From: Bacillota bacterium
GTDB taxonomy: Bacteria > Bacillota > Clostridia > Lachnospirales > Lachnospiraceae
Length of the DNA stretch: 64,000 nucleotides
Assembly (NCBI GenBank): GCA_023392535.1
Contig: JAEVYY010000003.1
Location: forward strand, 9,061-73,060
Reading direction: 5' to 3'
The translations under genes and the position numbers were made by a program. Under the pieces are notes generated by a model. The model was given only the letters and a program-made list of their open reading frames with translations. It was not told the DNA's origin and made no database searches. Shown here in pieces: positions 47,301 to 56,466 of this stretch. Position 1 is the stretch's first letter; every line of letters starts with the position of its first letter.

Positions 47301-47790
47301 TGCGGATGGAATCTCAGTTACGGTGGGAGGAATGATTGCAGAGAAAAAAATTAAATACACAAAGAATGATAAAGTCATGGCATTTATAACATTAGAGGAT
47401 CTTGTGGGAAGTGTAGAAGTCATCATATTTCCAAAGGACTATGAAAAGAACGTCACTTATTTAGAAGAAGAGAGCAAAATATTTATCAAAGGGCGTACTT
47501 CTGTGGAAGAAGATAAAGATGGTAAATTGATCTGTGAACAGATCACCAGCTTTATGGATATCCCCAAGAAATTGTGGATAAAATTCTGTACAAAAGAAGA
47601 TTATGCGGATAAATCCGAAAAACTTTTTTCTATTCTAAATACGTCGGAGGGGAAAGATCACGTCGTAATATATATAGAAGAAACTAAGCAGATAAAACAA
47701 TTACCAGCCAATTATAATATTAATGCTTCGACAGAGCTTGTGGAACATGTAACAGCAATATTAGGTGAACAAAATGTAAAAATCGTGTAA
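44341..47790 (+). CDS. dnaE: DNA polymerase III alpha subunit (DnaE)
   Basis: 1149-residue replicative polymerase of the C family. The N-terminal PHP domain begins FTHLHVHTEYSLLDGS; the catalytic palm aspartates are in MPDIDIDFCYE (~397-407), then the beta-binding region, helix-hairpin-helix and OB fold. A clamp-binding-like QLSLFDI occurs near residue ~915. Clostridia normally carry PolC as well, so this is the DnaE-type second polymerase. AAAGGAG precedes ATG. Confidence 0.97.
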   Translation: MAFTHLHVHTEYSLLDGSNKIKECVKRIKELGMDSVAITDHGVMYGVIDFYRAAKEAGIKPILGCEVYVAPNSRFDKELTGGEDRYHHLVLLAENNTGYANLMKIVSRGFTEGFYYKPRVDMEILEKYHEGIIALSACLAGEVQRYITKGLVEEAKKSAKKYETCFGKGNYFLEMQDHGIAEQGTVNAALLTMSKELAIPLVVTNDIHYTYRDDEKSHDILLCIQTGKKVMDEDRMRYDGGQYYVKSEDEMRLLFPYAQEALENTHKIAERCNVEIEFGVTKLPKYEVPEGFEAYTYLQKLCFDGLSNRYPEETGKLEERLQYELETIRKMGYVDYFLIVWDFINWAKKNGISVGPGRGSAAGSIVSYCLEITNIDPVKYNLLFERFLNPERVSMPDIDIDFCYERRQEVIDYVSSKYGSDKVVQIVTFGTMAAKGVIRDVGRALDLPYAYVDSIAKMIPNELNITIDRALSINPEFRALYEREEQVHFLIDMCKRLEGLPRHTSMHAAGVVICQKAADEFVPLSRGSDGSVTTQFTMTTLEELGLLKMDFLGLRTLTVIQNAVRFIEQSTGIKIDMDHIDYDDKAVLSAIGTGRTDGMFQLESAGMKSFMKELKPQNLEDVIAGISLYRPGPMDFIPKYIKGKNSNDEITYSCPQLEPILAPTYGCIVYQEQVMQIVRDLGGYTLGRSDLVRRAMSKKKQSVMEKERENFIHGNVDEGVPGCKANGISSEVASKIFDDMMDFAKYAFNKSHAACYAVVSYQTAYLKYYYPVEFMAALLTSVIDNPGKVAGYILTCRNMNITILPPDINEGEAGFSVLDGAIRYALTAIKSVGRPIIEAIVQERKNHGKYSNVNDFIARNIDHDINKRAVENFIKAGALDSLGGTRKQFMSVYVGIMDHLHQDKKNNMAGQLSLFDIVAEENKEEFDIKLPDVGEYTKEMMLGFEKEVLGIYISGHPLEEYETIWKKHITATTTDFMLDEETNSVSIADGISVTVGGMIAEKKIKYTKNDKVMAFITLEDLVGSVEVIIFPKDYEKNVTYLEEESKIFIKGRTSVEEDKDGKLICEQITSFMDIPKKLWIKFCTKEDYADKSEKLFSILNTSEGKDHVVIYIEETKQIKQLPANYNINASTELVEHVTAILGEQNVKIV

Positions 47791-47862
47791 CATCCAATGA
47801 AATAGGTTGAAAAGCATTAAGAAAAGGATTAGAATGTAAGGAAATATAGAGGAGGAAACGGC

Positions 47863-48837
47863 ATGTCCAAGGAGATTAAGACAATTGGAGTATTAACAAG
47901 CGGTGGAGATGCGCCCGGAATGAACGCAGCAATTAGAGCAGTGGTACGTAAATCGATTGCAAATGGCATGAAAGTAAAGGGTGTTAAAAAAGGTTATCAA
48001 GGACTTTTAAATGAAGAAATTATAGATTTAGAAACGAAAAATGTATCGGATACGATTCAAAGAGGAGGTACTATTTTAGGTACAGCCAGATGTTCAGAGT
48101 TCAGAACAGAAGAAGGGCAGCGAAAAGGTGCGGAAATATGTAAGAAACATGGTATTGATGGTATGGTGGTCATTGGAGGTGACGGTTCTTATCAAGGGGC
48201 ACTTAAACTGGCCGCACTTGGAATTAATACCGTAGGTATTCCGGGAACCATTGATCTGGATATCGTGTGTACGGATTATACGATAGGTTTTGATACGGCA
48301 ATTAATACTGCTATGCAGGCAATCGACAAAGTGCGTGATACCTCATCGTCTCATGAAAGGTGCAGTATCATAGAAGTAATGGGTAGAAATGCCGGGTATA
48401 TTGCATTATGGTGCGGCGTAGCAAATGGAGCGGAAGATATTCTGATTCCTGAAAAGTATGATTATGATGAACAGCGTATTATTAATAATATTATTAATAA
48501 TAGAAAAAGGGGAAAGACGCATCATATCATTATAAATGCAGAAGGGATTGGACACTCTACTTCTATGGCGAGAAGAATAGAGGCAGCTACTGGAATTGAA
48601 ACGAGAGCTACCATCTTAGGCTATATGCAGCGAGGTGGTTCACCGACTTGTAAGGATCGCTTCTATGCTTCTATCATGGGAGCATATGCGGCAGACATTC
48701 TATGTCAGGGAAAAACAAACCGTGTAGTTGGATATCGTCACGGTGAATTTGTTGATTTTGATATAGAAGAAGCATTGAAGATGCAAAAAGATATTCCAGA
48801 ATATGAATATGAGGTAAGTAGAATTCTTTCTATTTAA
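47863..48837 (+). CDS. pfkA: ATP-dependent 6-phosphofructokinase
   Basis: 324-residue glycolytic kinase. GVLTSGGDAPGMNAAIRA, GGDGSYQGA and MGRNAGYIALWCG are typical. GGDGS and PGTID (Gly rather than Asp/Lys at the two selectivity positions) indicate ATP, not pyrophosphate, as donor. The catalytic segment reads TIDLDIVCTD instead of the common TIDNDxxGTD; both Asp are kept. I believe this variant is usual in Lachnospiraceae. GAGGAGG precedes ATG. Confidence 0.97.
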   Translation: MSKEIKTIGVLTSGGDAPGMNAAIRAVVRKSIANGMKVKGVKKGYQGLLNEEIIDLETKNVSDTIQRGGTILGTARCSEFRTEEGQRKGAEICKKHGIDGMVVIGGDGSYQGALKLAALGINTVGIPGTIDLDIVCTDYTIGFDTAINTAMQAIDKVRDTSSSHERCSIIEVMGRNAGYIALWCGVANGAEDILIPEKYDYDEQRIINNIINNRKRGKTHHIIINAEGIGHSTSMARRIEAATGIETRATILGYMQRGGSPTCKDRFYASIMGAYAADILCQGKTNRVVGYRHGEFVDFDIEEALKMQKDIPEYEYEVSRILSI

Positions 48838-48848
48838 TAAAGAAAATT

Positions 48849-50186
48849 ATGAAAAAAATAAAAATTAGTATATCCACAACAAGAGTCTTAGCAATCGGAT
48901 TTGCACTGATCATTCTATTGGGATCTTTGCTTTTATCATTGCCGATCGCTAGCAAAGATGGAGATACTTCTTATTTAGATGCACTGTTTACAGCAACATC
49001 TGCAACATGTGTTACAGGTCTTGTTGTGTACGATACCTATCAGAACTGGACTTTGTTTGGACAGATTATTATTTTATTATTGATCCAAACGGGAGGCCTT
49101 GGTTTTATGACCATAGGTGTCTATATTTCTGTTCTTTTAAAGAAAAAAATAGGGATCAAAGAAAGAGAAGGTATTCATGAGAGTGTGAATACACTTGAAA
49201 TTGCAGGCGTCGTTAGATTGGTTCGATTTATTATACGAGGTACATTTACATTTGAGCTAATTGGTGCCATTTTGCTTTCCATACGATTTATTCCGACAAA
49301 AGGTATCATTAAGGGGATCTATTATGGAATATTCCATTCGGTTTCTGCATTCTGTAATGCAGGTTTTGATTTAATGGGCGATGTAAAAGCATTTTCTTCT
49401 TTTGCAGCTTATGAGAATGATATCATTGTAAATCTTACGATTATGTCTTTAATTATCATTGGAGGTATTGGTTTTATTGTCTGGGATGATATCAAGCGGA
49501 ATACCTATCATTTTCGGAAATACATGCTGCATACCAAAATTGTCCTTGTTGCAACCTTTCTATTAGTGTTTGGGGGAGCATTTCTATTTCTCATAATAGA
49601 AAATCATGCAACATTAGAAGGCTTATCTTTGCAGGGAAAGATGTTAGGAGCCATGTTCAGTTCGGTAACTGCAAGAACGGCAGGGTTTAACACAACAGAC
49701 ATAGCAACACTTACCAATTCAGGTAAAATGCTCACTATGTTTCTAATGTTTATAGGTGGCAGTACGGGTTCCACAGCAGGTGGAGTGAAGACTACTACAT
49801 TTGTAGTATCACTTTGCTTTGCCGTTGCCATGATCAAGCGGACACAAGGAACGAACTTGTTTGGCAGGCGCTTGGAGGACGAAAATTTGAAAAAGGCAAA
49901 TGCGGTTATCCTAATAAATCTTTCGTTGGCTTTTACGGCAGCTTTTATTATATTATTCATTCAACCGTTTAACTTTTCAGATGTATTATTTGAAGTGTTT
50001 TCAGCGATTGGAACTGTTGGAATGTCGACAGGCATTACAAGACTGTTGCATCCGATATCAAAAATAATAATAATATTACTTATGTACTGTGGCAGATTAG
50101 GAAGCCTGGGATTTGCATTGAGCTTTGCACAGAGCAAGATTATCGCACCTGTTCAACAGCCTGTTGAGAGAATTATTGTCGGATAA
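48849..50186 (+). CDS. ktrB: Potassium uptake protein, TrkH/KtrB family
   Basis: 445-residue K+ translocating membrane subunit. It contains four pore-loop repeats, recognised by T-C-V-T-G-L-V-V-like signatures: SATCVTGLVVYDTY, the second around SAFCNAGFDL, the third SVTARTAGFNTTD and the fourth AIGTVGMSTG. Length fits KtrB more than the longer TrkH. Ribosome site is weak. The regulator gene follows 31 bp later. Confidence 0.95.
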   Translation: MKKIKISISTTRVLAIGFALIILLGSLLLSLPIASKDGDTSYLDALFTATSATCVTGLVVYDTYQNWTLFGQIIILLLIQTGGLGFMTIGVYISVLLKKKIGIKEREGIHESVNTLEIAGVVRLVRFIIRGTFTFELIGAILLSIRFIPTKGIIKGIYYGIFHSVSAFCNAGFDLMGDVKAFSSFAAYENDIIVNLTIMSLIIIGGIGFIVWDDIKRNTYHFRKYMLHTKIVLVATFLLVFGGAFLFLIIENHATLEGLSLQGKMLGAMFSSVTARTAGFNTTDIATLTNSGKMLTMFLMFIGGSTGSTAGGVKTTTFVVSLCFAVAMIKRTQGTNLFGRRLEDENLKKANAVILINLSLAFTAAFIILFIQPFNFSDVLFEVFSAIGTVGMSTGITRLLHPISKIIIILLMYCGRLGSLGFALSFAQSKIIAPVQQPVERIIVG

Positions 50187-50217
50187 AAGAAAGAGCAAAA
50201 TTGGAGAAAATTGAGAA

Positions 50218-50874
50218 ATGAAATCAATATTAGTAATAGGGTTAGGAAGATTTGGGCATCATTTAACAATGGATTTTATAAATCAAGGAAATGATGTTAT
50301 GATTATCGATCAGGATGAGAAAAAAATAGAGGATCTGGTACCATATGCAGCAAGTGCAAAAATTGGAGATTGTACCAATCCAGATGTCTTGAAGAGTTTG
50401 GGAATTGGCAATTTTGATTTGATATTTGTATGTATAGGGACAAATTTTCAAAGTAGCCTTGAAATTACAAGTTTGGTAAAAGAAATGGGCGGTAAACGTG
50501 TCATTAGTAAGGCGACCAGAGATATTCAGGCAAAATTTCTACTGAAAAATGGAGCGGATGAAGTCGTATACCCAGATAAGGATATTGCGGAAAGACTTGC
50601 CACAAGATGTAGCATGAATCATATTTTTGACTACATTGGATTGGGAGTCGGATATGGAATATTTGAGATTTTGCCACTAAAGGAGTGGATTGGAAAGACA
50701 ATTCGGGAATCCGATATCGCTGCAAAATACCATGTATCCATTTTGGGAATTAAGGGCGGAGAAAGGGTAAAACCTGATTTTATGCCTACAGCGGCTTATG
50801 AAATTAAGGAAAACGATCATCTGATCGTATTGGCACAAAATAGTGTGGCACAAACATTATTTAAGAAATTATAA
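50218..50874 (+). CDS. ktrA: Potassium uptake regulator, TrkA/KtrA family
   Basis: 218-residue cytoplasmic RCK protein gating the K+ channel. The N-terminal Rossmann motif LVIGLGRFGHHLT and acidic ribose-binding site IIDQDEKK (~35-42) bind nucleotide; the C-terminal TrkA_C domain (~140-218) follows. Together with KtrB it makes a complete Ktr system. Confidence 0.95.
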   Translation: MKSILVIGLGRFGHHLTMDFINQGNDVMIIDQDEKKIEDLVPYAASAKIGDCTNPDVLKSLGIGNFDLIFVCIGTNFQSSLEITSLVKEMGGKRVISKATRDIQAKFLLKNGADEVVYPDKDIAERLATRCSMNHIFDYIGLGVGYGIFEILPLKEWIGKTIRESDIAAKYHVSILGIKGGERVKPDFMPTAAYEIKENDHLIVLAQNSVAQTLFKKL

Positions 50875-50889
50875 AGCGGAGAGGAATAG

Positions 50890-51678
50890 ATGATAACATC
50901 TGCCGGAAACAGTAAAATAAAAAGAGTAATACAGTTAAATCAAAAAGCAAAGGCGCGTAGGGATGAAAATGTCTTCCTTGTAGAAGGACTTAAGATGTTT
51001 TTAGAAGCGCCTGATAAAAAGATTCGGGACGTATATGTTACCGAATCTTTTTATCATAAGAATCCAATCTGTCAGAAAAAAATAATGGATTGTAACTTTG
51101 AGTTTGTTTCTGAGGGCGTATTTGAGAAAATAGCAGATACAAAAACGCCTCAAGGAATTTTATGTATTGTAGAACAATTCGAATATCAATTGAACCAGAT
51201 GATCGCTAACAGAAACCCTTTTCTAGTGGTAATTGAGGATTTACAAGATCCAGGTAATTTGGGTACGATTGTCAGAACCGGGGAAGGCGCAGGCATCGAT
51301 GGCATTATAATGAGTAGAAATACGGTTGATATTTACAATCCAAAGACAATCAGAGCAACGATGGGTTCCATTTACCGGGTGCCTTTTCTGTATGTAGACA
51401 GGTTAGAGGATGTTCTGCTAAAAATGCATGCCAGAGGTATTCAAACATATGCTGCACATCTGAAGGGAAATCAATATTACAATAGCTATTCCTTCGTGGA
51501 AGGGACCGCTTTCCTGATCGGTAATGAAGGAAATGGGCTACGGGATGAGACAGCAGATCAGGCAACCTCTTATATCAAAATTCCAATGTCCGGACAGGTG
51601 GAATCATTGAATGCAGCAATCGCCACATCGCTCCTGATGTATGAGGCAAGAAGACAAAGGTCCCATTTAGAAAACTAG
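50890..51678 (+). CDS. RNA 2'-O-methyltransferase, TrmH/SpoU family
   Basis: 262-residue SPOUT methyltransferase. N-terminal substrate-binding domain (~1-95, VFLVEGLKMFLEA) and C-terminal knot with motifs DLQDPGNLGTIVRTGEGAG, IGNEGNGLRDE and IPMSGQVESLNAAIATS, the latter forming the SAM site. It modifies rRNA or tRNA; the target base is unknown. GGAGAGGAA precedes ATG. Confidence 0.94.
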   Translation: MITSAGNSKIKRVIQLNQKAKARRDENVFLVEGLKMFLEAPDKKIRDVYVTESFYHKNPICQKKIMDCNFEFVSEGVFEKIADTKTPQGILCIVEQFEYQLNQMIANRNPFLVVIEDLQDPGNLGTIVRTGEGAGIDGIIMSRNTVDIYNPKTIRATMGSIYRVPFLYVDRLEDVLLKMHARGIQTYAAHLKGNQYYNSYSFVEGTAFLIGNEGNGLRDETADQATSYIKIPMSGQVESLNAAIATSLLMYEARRQRSHLEN

Positions 51679-51699
51679 ATTTTATAGGAGGAAAAGATA

Positions 51700-52494
51700 A
51701 TGAAAATTGGATTTATTGGGCTGGGAAATATGGCAACTGCAATGATTAGTGGAATTTTAAAAAAAGGCATTTTTAAACCGGAAGAAATAATTGGTTCGGA
51801 TCCCTCGGAAGAAGGTTTAAAAAAAGTAAGGGAAAAGTTTTCGATTGTAACAACATTATCCAATGAGGAAGTAGCAAAAGTAGCAGAAATCCTGGTACTT
51901 TCCATAAAGCCGCAATTTTATCGATCTGTAATTGAAGAAATAAGGGAGTGCATATCAGATGATATGATCGTAATATCAATTGCACCTGGAAAAACATTGC
52001 ATTGGTTAGAAGAGGTATTTCAAAAGCAGATAAAAATAGTAAGATGTATGCCAAATACACCAGCATTAGTGGGAGAAGGATGTACAGGAGTATGTTATAA
52101 TGAAGGACTTCAGGAAACGGAGGTTCAAAATGTTTTGACGATCCTATCGGGTTTTGGAAAGGCTCATATCGTTGCAGAGCATATGATGGATGCAGTGGTA
52201 GGAATAAGCGGAAGTTCTCCGGCCTATGTATTCATGTTTATAGAAGCAATGGCAGACGCAGCAGTCGCAGAGGGTCTTCCGCGGAAACAAGCGTATGAGT
52301 TCGCAGCGCAATCTGTACTTGGCAGTGCCAAGATGGTATTGGATATGGGCAAGCATCCCGCTGAATTAAAAGATATGGTATGTTCTCCAGGTGGCACCAC
52401 GATTCAGGCAGTCCGGGTGTTGGAAGAAAGAGGATTCCGTTCGGCTATAATAGAAGCAATAGAGGCCTGTATTACAAAGGCTAAAAATATATAA
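51700..52494 (+). CDS. proC: Pyrroline-5-carboxylate reductase
   Basis: 264-residue enzyme of the last proline step. The Rossmann motif GFIGLGNMATAMISG, MPNTPALVGEG and the C-terminal signature SPGGTTIQAVRVLEERGFRSA, which lines the substrate site, are present. ATAGGAGGA precedes ATG. It is co-directional with the preceding methyltransferase with a 21-bp gap and followed by a terminator. Confidence 0.96.
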   Translation: MKIGFIGLGNMATAMISGILKKGIFKPEEIIGSDPSEEGLKKVREKFSIVTTLSNEEVAKVAEILVLSIKPQFYRSVIEEIRECISDDMIVISIAPGKTLHWLEEVFQKQIKIVRCMPNTPALVGEGCTGVCYNEGLQETEVQNVLTILSGFGKAHIVAEHMMDAVVGISGSSPAYVFMFIEAMADAAVAEGLPRKQAYEFAAQSVLGSAKMVLDMGKHPAELKDMVCSPGGTTIQAVRVLEERGFRSAIIEAIEACITKAKNI

Positions 52495-52532
52495 TTAAAT
52501 TACAAAATTATTATATAATAATTACTATTATT

Positions 52533-52574
52533 AAAAAAAGTGTGAAATAGGAAAAGCTATTTTGCACTTTTTTT
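52533..52574 (+). terminator. Terminator of proC
   Basis: AAAAGTGTGAAATAG pairs with CTATTTTGCACTTTT (two G-T wobbles) around GAAAAG, followed by T run. Confidence 0.85.
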
Positions 52575-52623
52575 GTATAGAAATAGTATGTTGATGCATA
52601 AAATACAGTAAAGACGGTAAAAC

Positions 52624-52652
52624 TTGACAAAAAGTTTTAGTTTTGCTATTAT
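52624..52652 (+). promoter_or_regulatory. Promoter of the SleB-like gene
   Basis: TTGACA at 52624-52629, 17-bp spacer and TATTAT at 52647-52652. Confidence 0.7.
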
Positions 52653-52746
52653 ATGAAAATCTTAAAATGTTAATATATTTGTAACATTTGTAAAGATAAT
52701 GAAATATATAAGGATTATAGAGAAATGGTAATATTTGGAGGTAAAT

Positions 52747-53856
52747 ATGAAATCAGCAAACAAAATACTGCTTGGTAGTATGATAGCAATGTTACTTATG
52801 GTATGCGCTATGATAGTATCGAAAACAGATCTAGAAGCAGTAGAAGTGAGTGATTATCTAAGTTCTCTCAACGAAGGTGCCGCAATTGTATTGGACGCTG
52901 ATATTACACTCGATACAGAAGAATTAAACAAAGTTGTTGAACAAGTTACGAACGAGCCAGAGAAACAGTCAGAGGATTCAGAGGAATCGAAATTAATCAT
53001 GGCGAATGTAAAAGAGTCCATGAATATTCGTTCAGATGCTAATGAAGATTCAGAAAAAGTAGGGGTGTTATATAAAGACTGCGGTGGAGAGATATTGGAG
53101 CAAAAAGATGACTGGACTAAAATTAAATCCGGTGAATTGGTGGGATGGGCGAAAGACGAATACCTATTATTTGGCAATGATGCCGAAGAATTAGCCAGTG
53201 AGGTAGGGAATTTGGTAGCCAGAGTGGATACAGAAACGCTTCGGGTAAGAAAAGAAGCAAATGAAAGTGCAGATATCTATGGACTACTTGCAGTCAATGA
53301 TGAAGTGATCGCATTGGAAGATATGGGTGACTGGGTTTCCGTGGACTTTGATGGAAAAACAGGATATGTTGATAAGAATTATGTAAAGGTAGATTTTAAA
53401 ATAGATTCCGGAGAAACGATAAAAGCGATTCGGGAGAGAGAGCAGCAGATAGCTGATGAAAAAGCCAAAGCTGCAGAAAAAAAAGCAAAATTAACTGAGA
53501 ACAGAGGAGCTGTGGCAGTAGATATTCCAGATGCTGCGCTACTGGCGGCATTGATACAATGTGAAGCAGGCGGTGAGAGTTATGAAGGGCAGCTTGCAGT
53601 AGGCGCTGTCGTTATCAATCGATTGCGAAGCGGTGCATATCCTAGCACTTTGCAAGGAGTTATTTACGCATCCGGGCAGTTTACACCTGCGTTGAATGGT
53701 AAAGTAAATAAAGTTGCCGAAAAAGGGCCGAAAGCAAGTTGTATACAGGCGGCTCAGGATGCCCTAAATGGTGTAAGCAACGTTGGAGCGGCCACTCATT
53801 TTAAACGTTCTGGAGCACATGACGGATATGTTATCGGTAATCACGTATTCTGGTAA
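52747..53856 (+). CDS. SleB-type cell-wall hydrolase with two SH3b domains
   Basis: 369-residue secreted protein. A signal/TM helix (~8-27) is followed by two bacterial SH3 repeats (~83-140, MNIRSDANEDSEKVGVL; ~158-216, LRVRKEANESADIYGLL), a charged helical linker (~222-255) and a C-terminal SleB-type domain (AALIQCEAGGESYEGQLAVG, with the catalytic Glu in CEAGGE; HFKRSGAHDG). SleB enzymes are spore-cortex lytic transglycosylases; vegetative relatives exist, so a spore role is not proven. ATG at 52747 is used because GGAGGT lies 5-6 nt upstream. Confidence 0.9.
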   Translation: MKSANKILLGSMIAMLLMVCAMIVSKTDLEAVEVSDYLSSLNEGAAIVLDADITLDTEELNKVVEQVTNEPEKQSEDSEESKLIMANVKESMNIRSDANEDSEKVGVLYKDCGGEILEQKDDWTKIKSGELVGWAKDEYLLFGNDAEELASEVGNLVARVDTETLRVRKEANESADIYGLLAVNDEVIALEDMGDWVSVDFDGKTGYVDKNYVKVDFKIDSGETIKAIREREQQIADEKAKAAEKKAKLTENRGAVAVDIPDAALLAALIQCEAGGESYEGQLAVGAVVINRLRSGAYPSTLQGVIYASGQFTPALNGKVNKVAEKGPKASCIQAAQDALNGVSNVGAATHFKRSGAHDGYVIGNHVFW

Positions 53857-53889
53857 AAAATGGCGAACGATTCGTTCGCTATTTTTTTT
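53855..53889 (+). terminator. Terminator of the SleB-like gene
   Basis: Palindrome GCGAACGATTCGTTCGC (53863-53879) extended by A/T pairs and followed by eight T. Confidence 0.9.
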
Positions 53890-53965
53890 ACCCATCAGGC
53901 AAGAATAGTTGAATAAACAATAAAAGTATAGTATTATATGGAAGAAGTAGAAAGGGGAAAGAAGA

Positions 53966-54397
53966 ATGAATATAACAATTGGATGGTTAGTTTTATTTGT
54001 CGTGTTGATAGCAATAGAGATTGCTACTTTGGGGCTAACTACAATCTGGTTTGCGGCAGGTGCTTTGGTAGCGACTATCGCTGCGGCGTTCAATGCACCA
54101 GTGTTTATGCAGATCGCACTGTTCATTTTTATGTCGCTTGTATTATTGATTTTTACAAGACCAGTGGCAGTGAAATATTTTAATAAGGATAGAATTAGAA
54201 CAAATGCAGAAAGTTTAGTAGGAAGACAAGCGATTGTAATAAGCGAGATTGACAATCTGCAGGGAATCGGACAAGTGACAGTCGGTGGACAGGAATGGTC
54301 TGCCAGAGCTGCAGAAGATCATAGTAGAATAGCGCCTGGCGCTGTTGTAGAGGTACAGGACATTAAAGGTGTAAAGTTAATTGTGAAAGAATTGTAA
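53966..54397 (+). CDS. NfeD-family membrane protein
   Basis: 143-residue protein with two or three N-terminal helices (~5-70) and a C-terminal soluble OB-fold-like domain (~80-143; GRQAIVISEIDN, GQVTVGGQEWSARA). NfeD partners stomatin/flotillin-like proteins encoded next to it, which is the case here (SPFH gene 47 bp downstream). It helps organise membrane microdomains. GGGGAAAG precedes ATG. Confidence 0.92.
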   Translation: MNITIGWLVLFVVLIAIEIATLGLTTIWFAAGALVATIAAAFNAPVFMQIALFIFMSLVLLIFTRPVAVKYFNKDRIRTNAESLVGRQAIVISEIDNLQGIGQVTVGGQEWSARAAEDHSRIAPGAVVEVQDIKGVKLIVKEL

Positions 54398-54444
54398 GAA
54401 TGAAAATCAGGCATGCAGAAATGCCGGAAAAGAGGAATTGAATT

Positions 54445-55371
54445 ATGTTAATGTTAGGACCTATCATTTTATTAGTCATTTTTTTAATCATTATTTTGTT
54501 ACTTGCTTCATGTATTAAAATTGTACCGCAGGCACAGGCCTTTGTGGTAGAGAGATTGGGAGCCTATCAGGGAACCTGGTCGGTCGGTCTGCATGTTAAA
54601 ATCCCTTTTTTTGATAAAGTTGCAAAAAGAGTAATATTAAAAGAACAAGTGGTAGACTTCGCGCCACAACCTGTTATCACAAAAGACAATGTTACCATGA
54701 GGATCGATACAGTCGTATTTTTCCAGATCACAGATCCTAAGCTGTTTGCTTATGGTGTTGAAAATCCGATTATGGCAATTGAAAACTTGACAGCTACTAC
54801 TCTTAGAAATATTATCGGTGATCTGGAACTTGATCAGACACTGACATCCAGAGAAACGATCAATACAAAGATGAGAGCTTCCCTTGACATAGCAACGGAT
54901 CCATGGGGAATTAAAGTAAATCGTGTGGAGCTTAAAAATATTATCCCGCCAGCGGCAATTCAGGATGCCATGGAAAAACAGATGAAAGCAGAACGTGAAC
55001 GTCGTGAGTCTATCCTGCGTGCAGAAGGTGAGAAGAGATCCAGTATTCTTGTTTCCGAAGGTAGGAAAGAATCAGCTATTTTGGATGCAGAAGGTGAGAA
55101 GCAATCCGCCATCTTACGTGCAGAAGCACAGAAGGAAAAGATGATTCGTGAAGCAGAAGGTGAAGCTGCAGCCATTTTAAAAATTCAGCAGGCAACTGCA
55201 GACGGTATCCGTTTTGTGAAGGAAGCCGGAGCGGATGAAGCAGTTCTTAGAATTAAGAGCTTAGAAGCTTTTGAGAAAGCAGCAAATGGTCAGGCGACAA
55301 AGATTATTATTCCATCAGAGATCCAGGGGATAGCAGGACTTGCAACTTCTTTAAAAGAAATTATAAAGTAA
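54445..55371 (+). CDS. SPFH/band-7 membrane-associated protein (stomatin/QmcA-like)
   Basis: 308-residue protein with a single N-terminal helix (~4-27), band-7 domain (~30-190; FVVERLGAYQGTW, VITKDNVTMRIDTVVFFQI) and an Ala/Glu-rich coiled coil (~175-260; QMKAERERRESILRAEGEK repeats). Such proteins form large rings in the membrane and act with NfeD. The following hairpin at 55395-55434 may end the operon. Confidence 0.94.
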   Translation: MLMLGPIILLVIFLIIILLLASCIKIVPQAQAFVVERLGAYQGTWSVGLHVKIPFFDKVAKRVILKEQVVDFAPQPVITKDNVTMRIDTVVFFQITDPKLFAYGVENPIMAIENLTATTLRNIIGDLELDQTLTSRETINTKMRASLDIATDPWGIKVNRVELKNIIPPAAIQDAMEKQMKAERERRESILRAEGEKRSSILVSEGRKESAILDAEGEKQSAILRAEAQKEKMIREAEGEAAAILKIQQATADGIRFVKEAGADEAVLRIKSLEAFEKAANGQATKIIIPSEIQGIAGLATSLKEIIK

Positions 55372-55394
55372 ACACAAAATAACTCATTTATAGG

Positions 55395-55434
55395 ACAAGG
55401 AAGACACAGGGGAGATCCTCTCGTGTCTTCTTGT
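55395..55434 (+). promoter_or_regulatory. Strong hairpin before argF
   Basis: ACAAGGAAGACAC pairs with GTGTCTTCTTGT (one bulge) with further GGGGA/TCTC pairs inside. There is no T run, so it is a weak terminator or an RNA structure in the argF leader. No ARG-box match was seen. Confidence 0.5.
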
Positions 55435-55463
55435 GAACTTATACATAACAAGGAGATACTGCG

Positions 55464-56462
55464 ATGAGCATCAATTTGAAGGGGCGCCATTTTTTAAAGT
55501 TATTGGACTACACATCGGAAGAAATAGAATACTTACTTGAATTGGCGGCAGAATATAAAGAAAAGAAAAAAAAGGGCATTCTGGTAGATCACTATAAAGG
55601 AAAGAACATTGCCCTTATTTTTGAAAAGACAAGTACCAGGACAAGATGTGCCTTTGAAGTTGCAGCGCATGATCTTGGTATGGGTACTACTTATCTGGAT
55701 CCAACAGGATCACAAATTGGAAAAAAAGAAAGCATTGCAGACACAGCCAGAGTACTGGGAAGCATGTATGAAGGAATCGAATATCGTGGATTTGAACAAT
55801 CATTGGTAGAGGAATTGGCAAAGTATGCTGGTGTCCCGGTTTGGAATGGCTTGACCAATGAATTTCATCCCACTCAAATGTTGGCAGATTTGTTGACAAT
55901 TCGTGAAAAATTAGGAAAATTGAGAGGAATCAGGCTTACTTTCATGGGTGATGCAAGATACAACATGGGTAATTCCTGGATGGTCGCATGTGCTAAAATG
56001 GGAATGCATTTTACTGCGTGTTCTCCGAAAGAGTATTTTCCAAGCCCAGAATTGGTAGCTGAATGCAGGGCAATCGCAGAAAAGACAGGAGCCACCATTA
56101 CCTTAACAGAAGACGTTGCAAAAGGAACTACCAATGCCAACGTTATTTATACAGATGTTTGGGTATCCATGGGAGAGCCTGATGAAGTATGGGAAAGCAG
56201 GATCAAAGACCTTTCTCCATACCAAGTAAATAGTAAAATAATGGAGCGTGCTTCAGGCGATGCTATTTTTATGCATTGCTTACCAGCATTTCACGATCTT
56301 AAGACATCCACGGGAAAACGAATGGGTGAGAAATTCAATATTACGGAAATGGAAGTCACTGATGAAGTATTTGAATCGGCACAATCCGTTGTCTTTGAAG
56401 AAGCAGAAAACCGTATGCATACCATAAAAGCTGTTATGGCAGCAACCCTTGAGCAAAGGTAG
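55464..56462 (+). CDS. argF: Ornithine carbamoyltransferase
   Basis: 332-residue enzyme making citrulline from ornithine and carbamoyl phosphate. The carbamoyl phosphate site [24 protein letters not shown], the ornithine loop region and the catalytic HCLPAFHD are conserved. Whether it is anabolic (argF) or catabolic (arcB) cannot be told; no arcA or arcC is in the window. AAGGAGA precedes ATG. Confidence 0.95.
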   Translation: MSINLKGRHFLKLLDYTSEEIEYLLELAAEYKEKKKKGILVDHYKGKNIALIFEKTSTRTRCAFEVAAHDLGMGTTYLDPTGSQIGKKESIADTARVLGSMYEGIEYRGFEQSLVEELAKYAGVPVWNGLTNEFHPTQMLADLLTIREKLGKLRGIRLTFMGDARYNMGNSWMVACAKMGMHFTACSPKEYFPSPELVAECRAIAEKTGATITLTEDVAKGTTNANVIYTDVWVSMGEPDEVWESRIKDLSPYQVNSKIMERASGDAIFMHCLPAFHDLKTSTGKRMGEKFNITEMEVTDEVFESAQSVVFEEAENRMHTIKAVMAATLEQR

Positions 56463-56466
56463 AATG

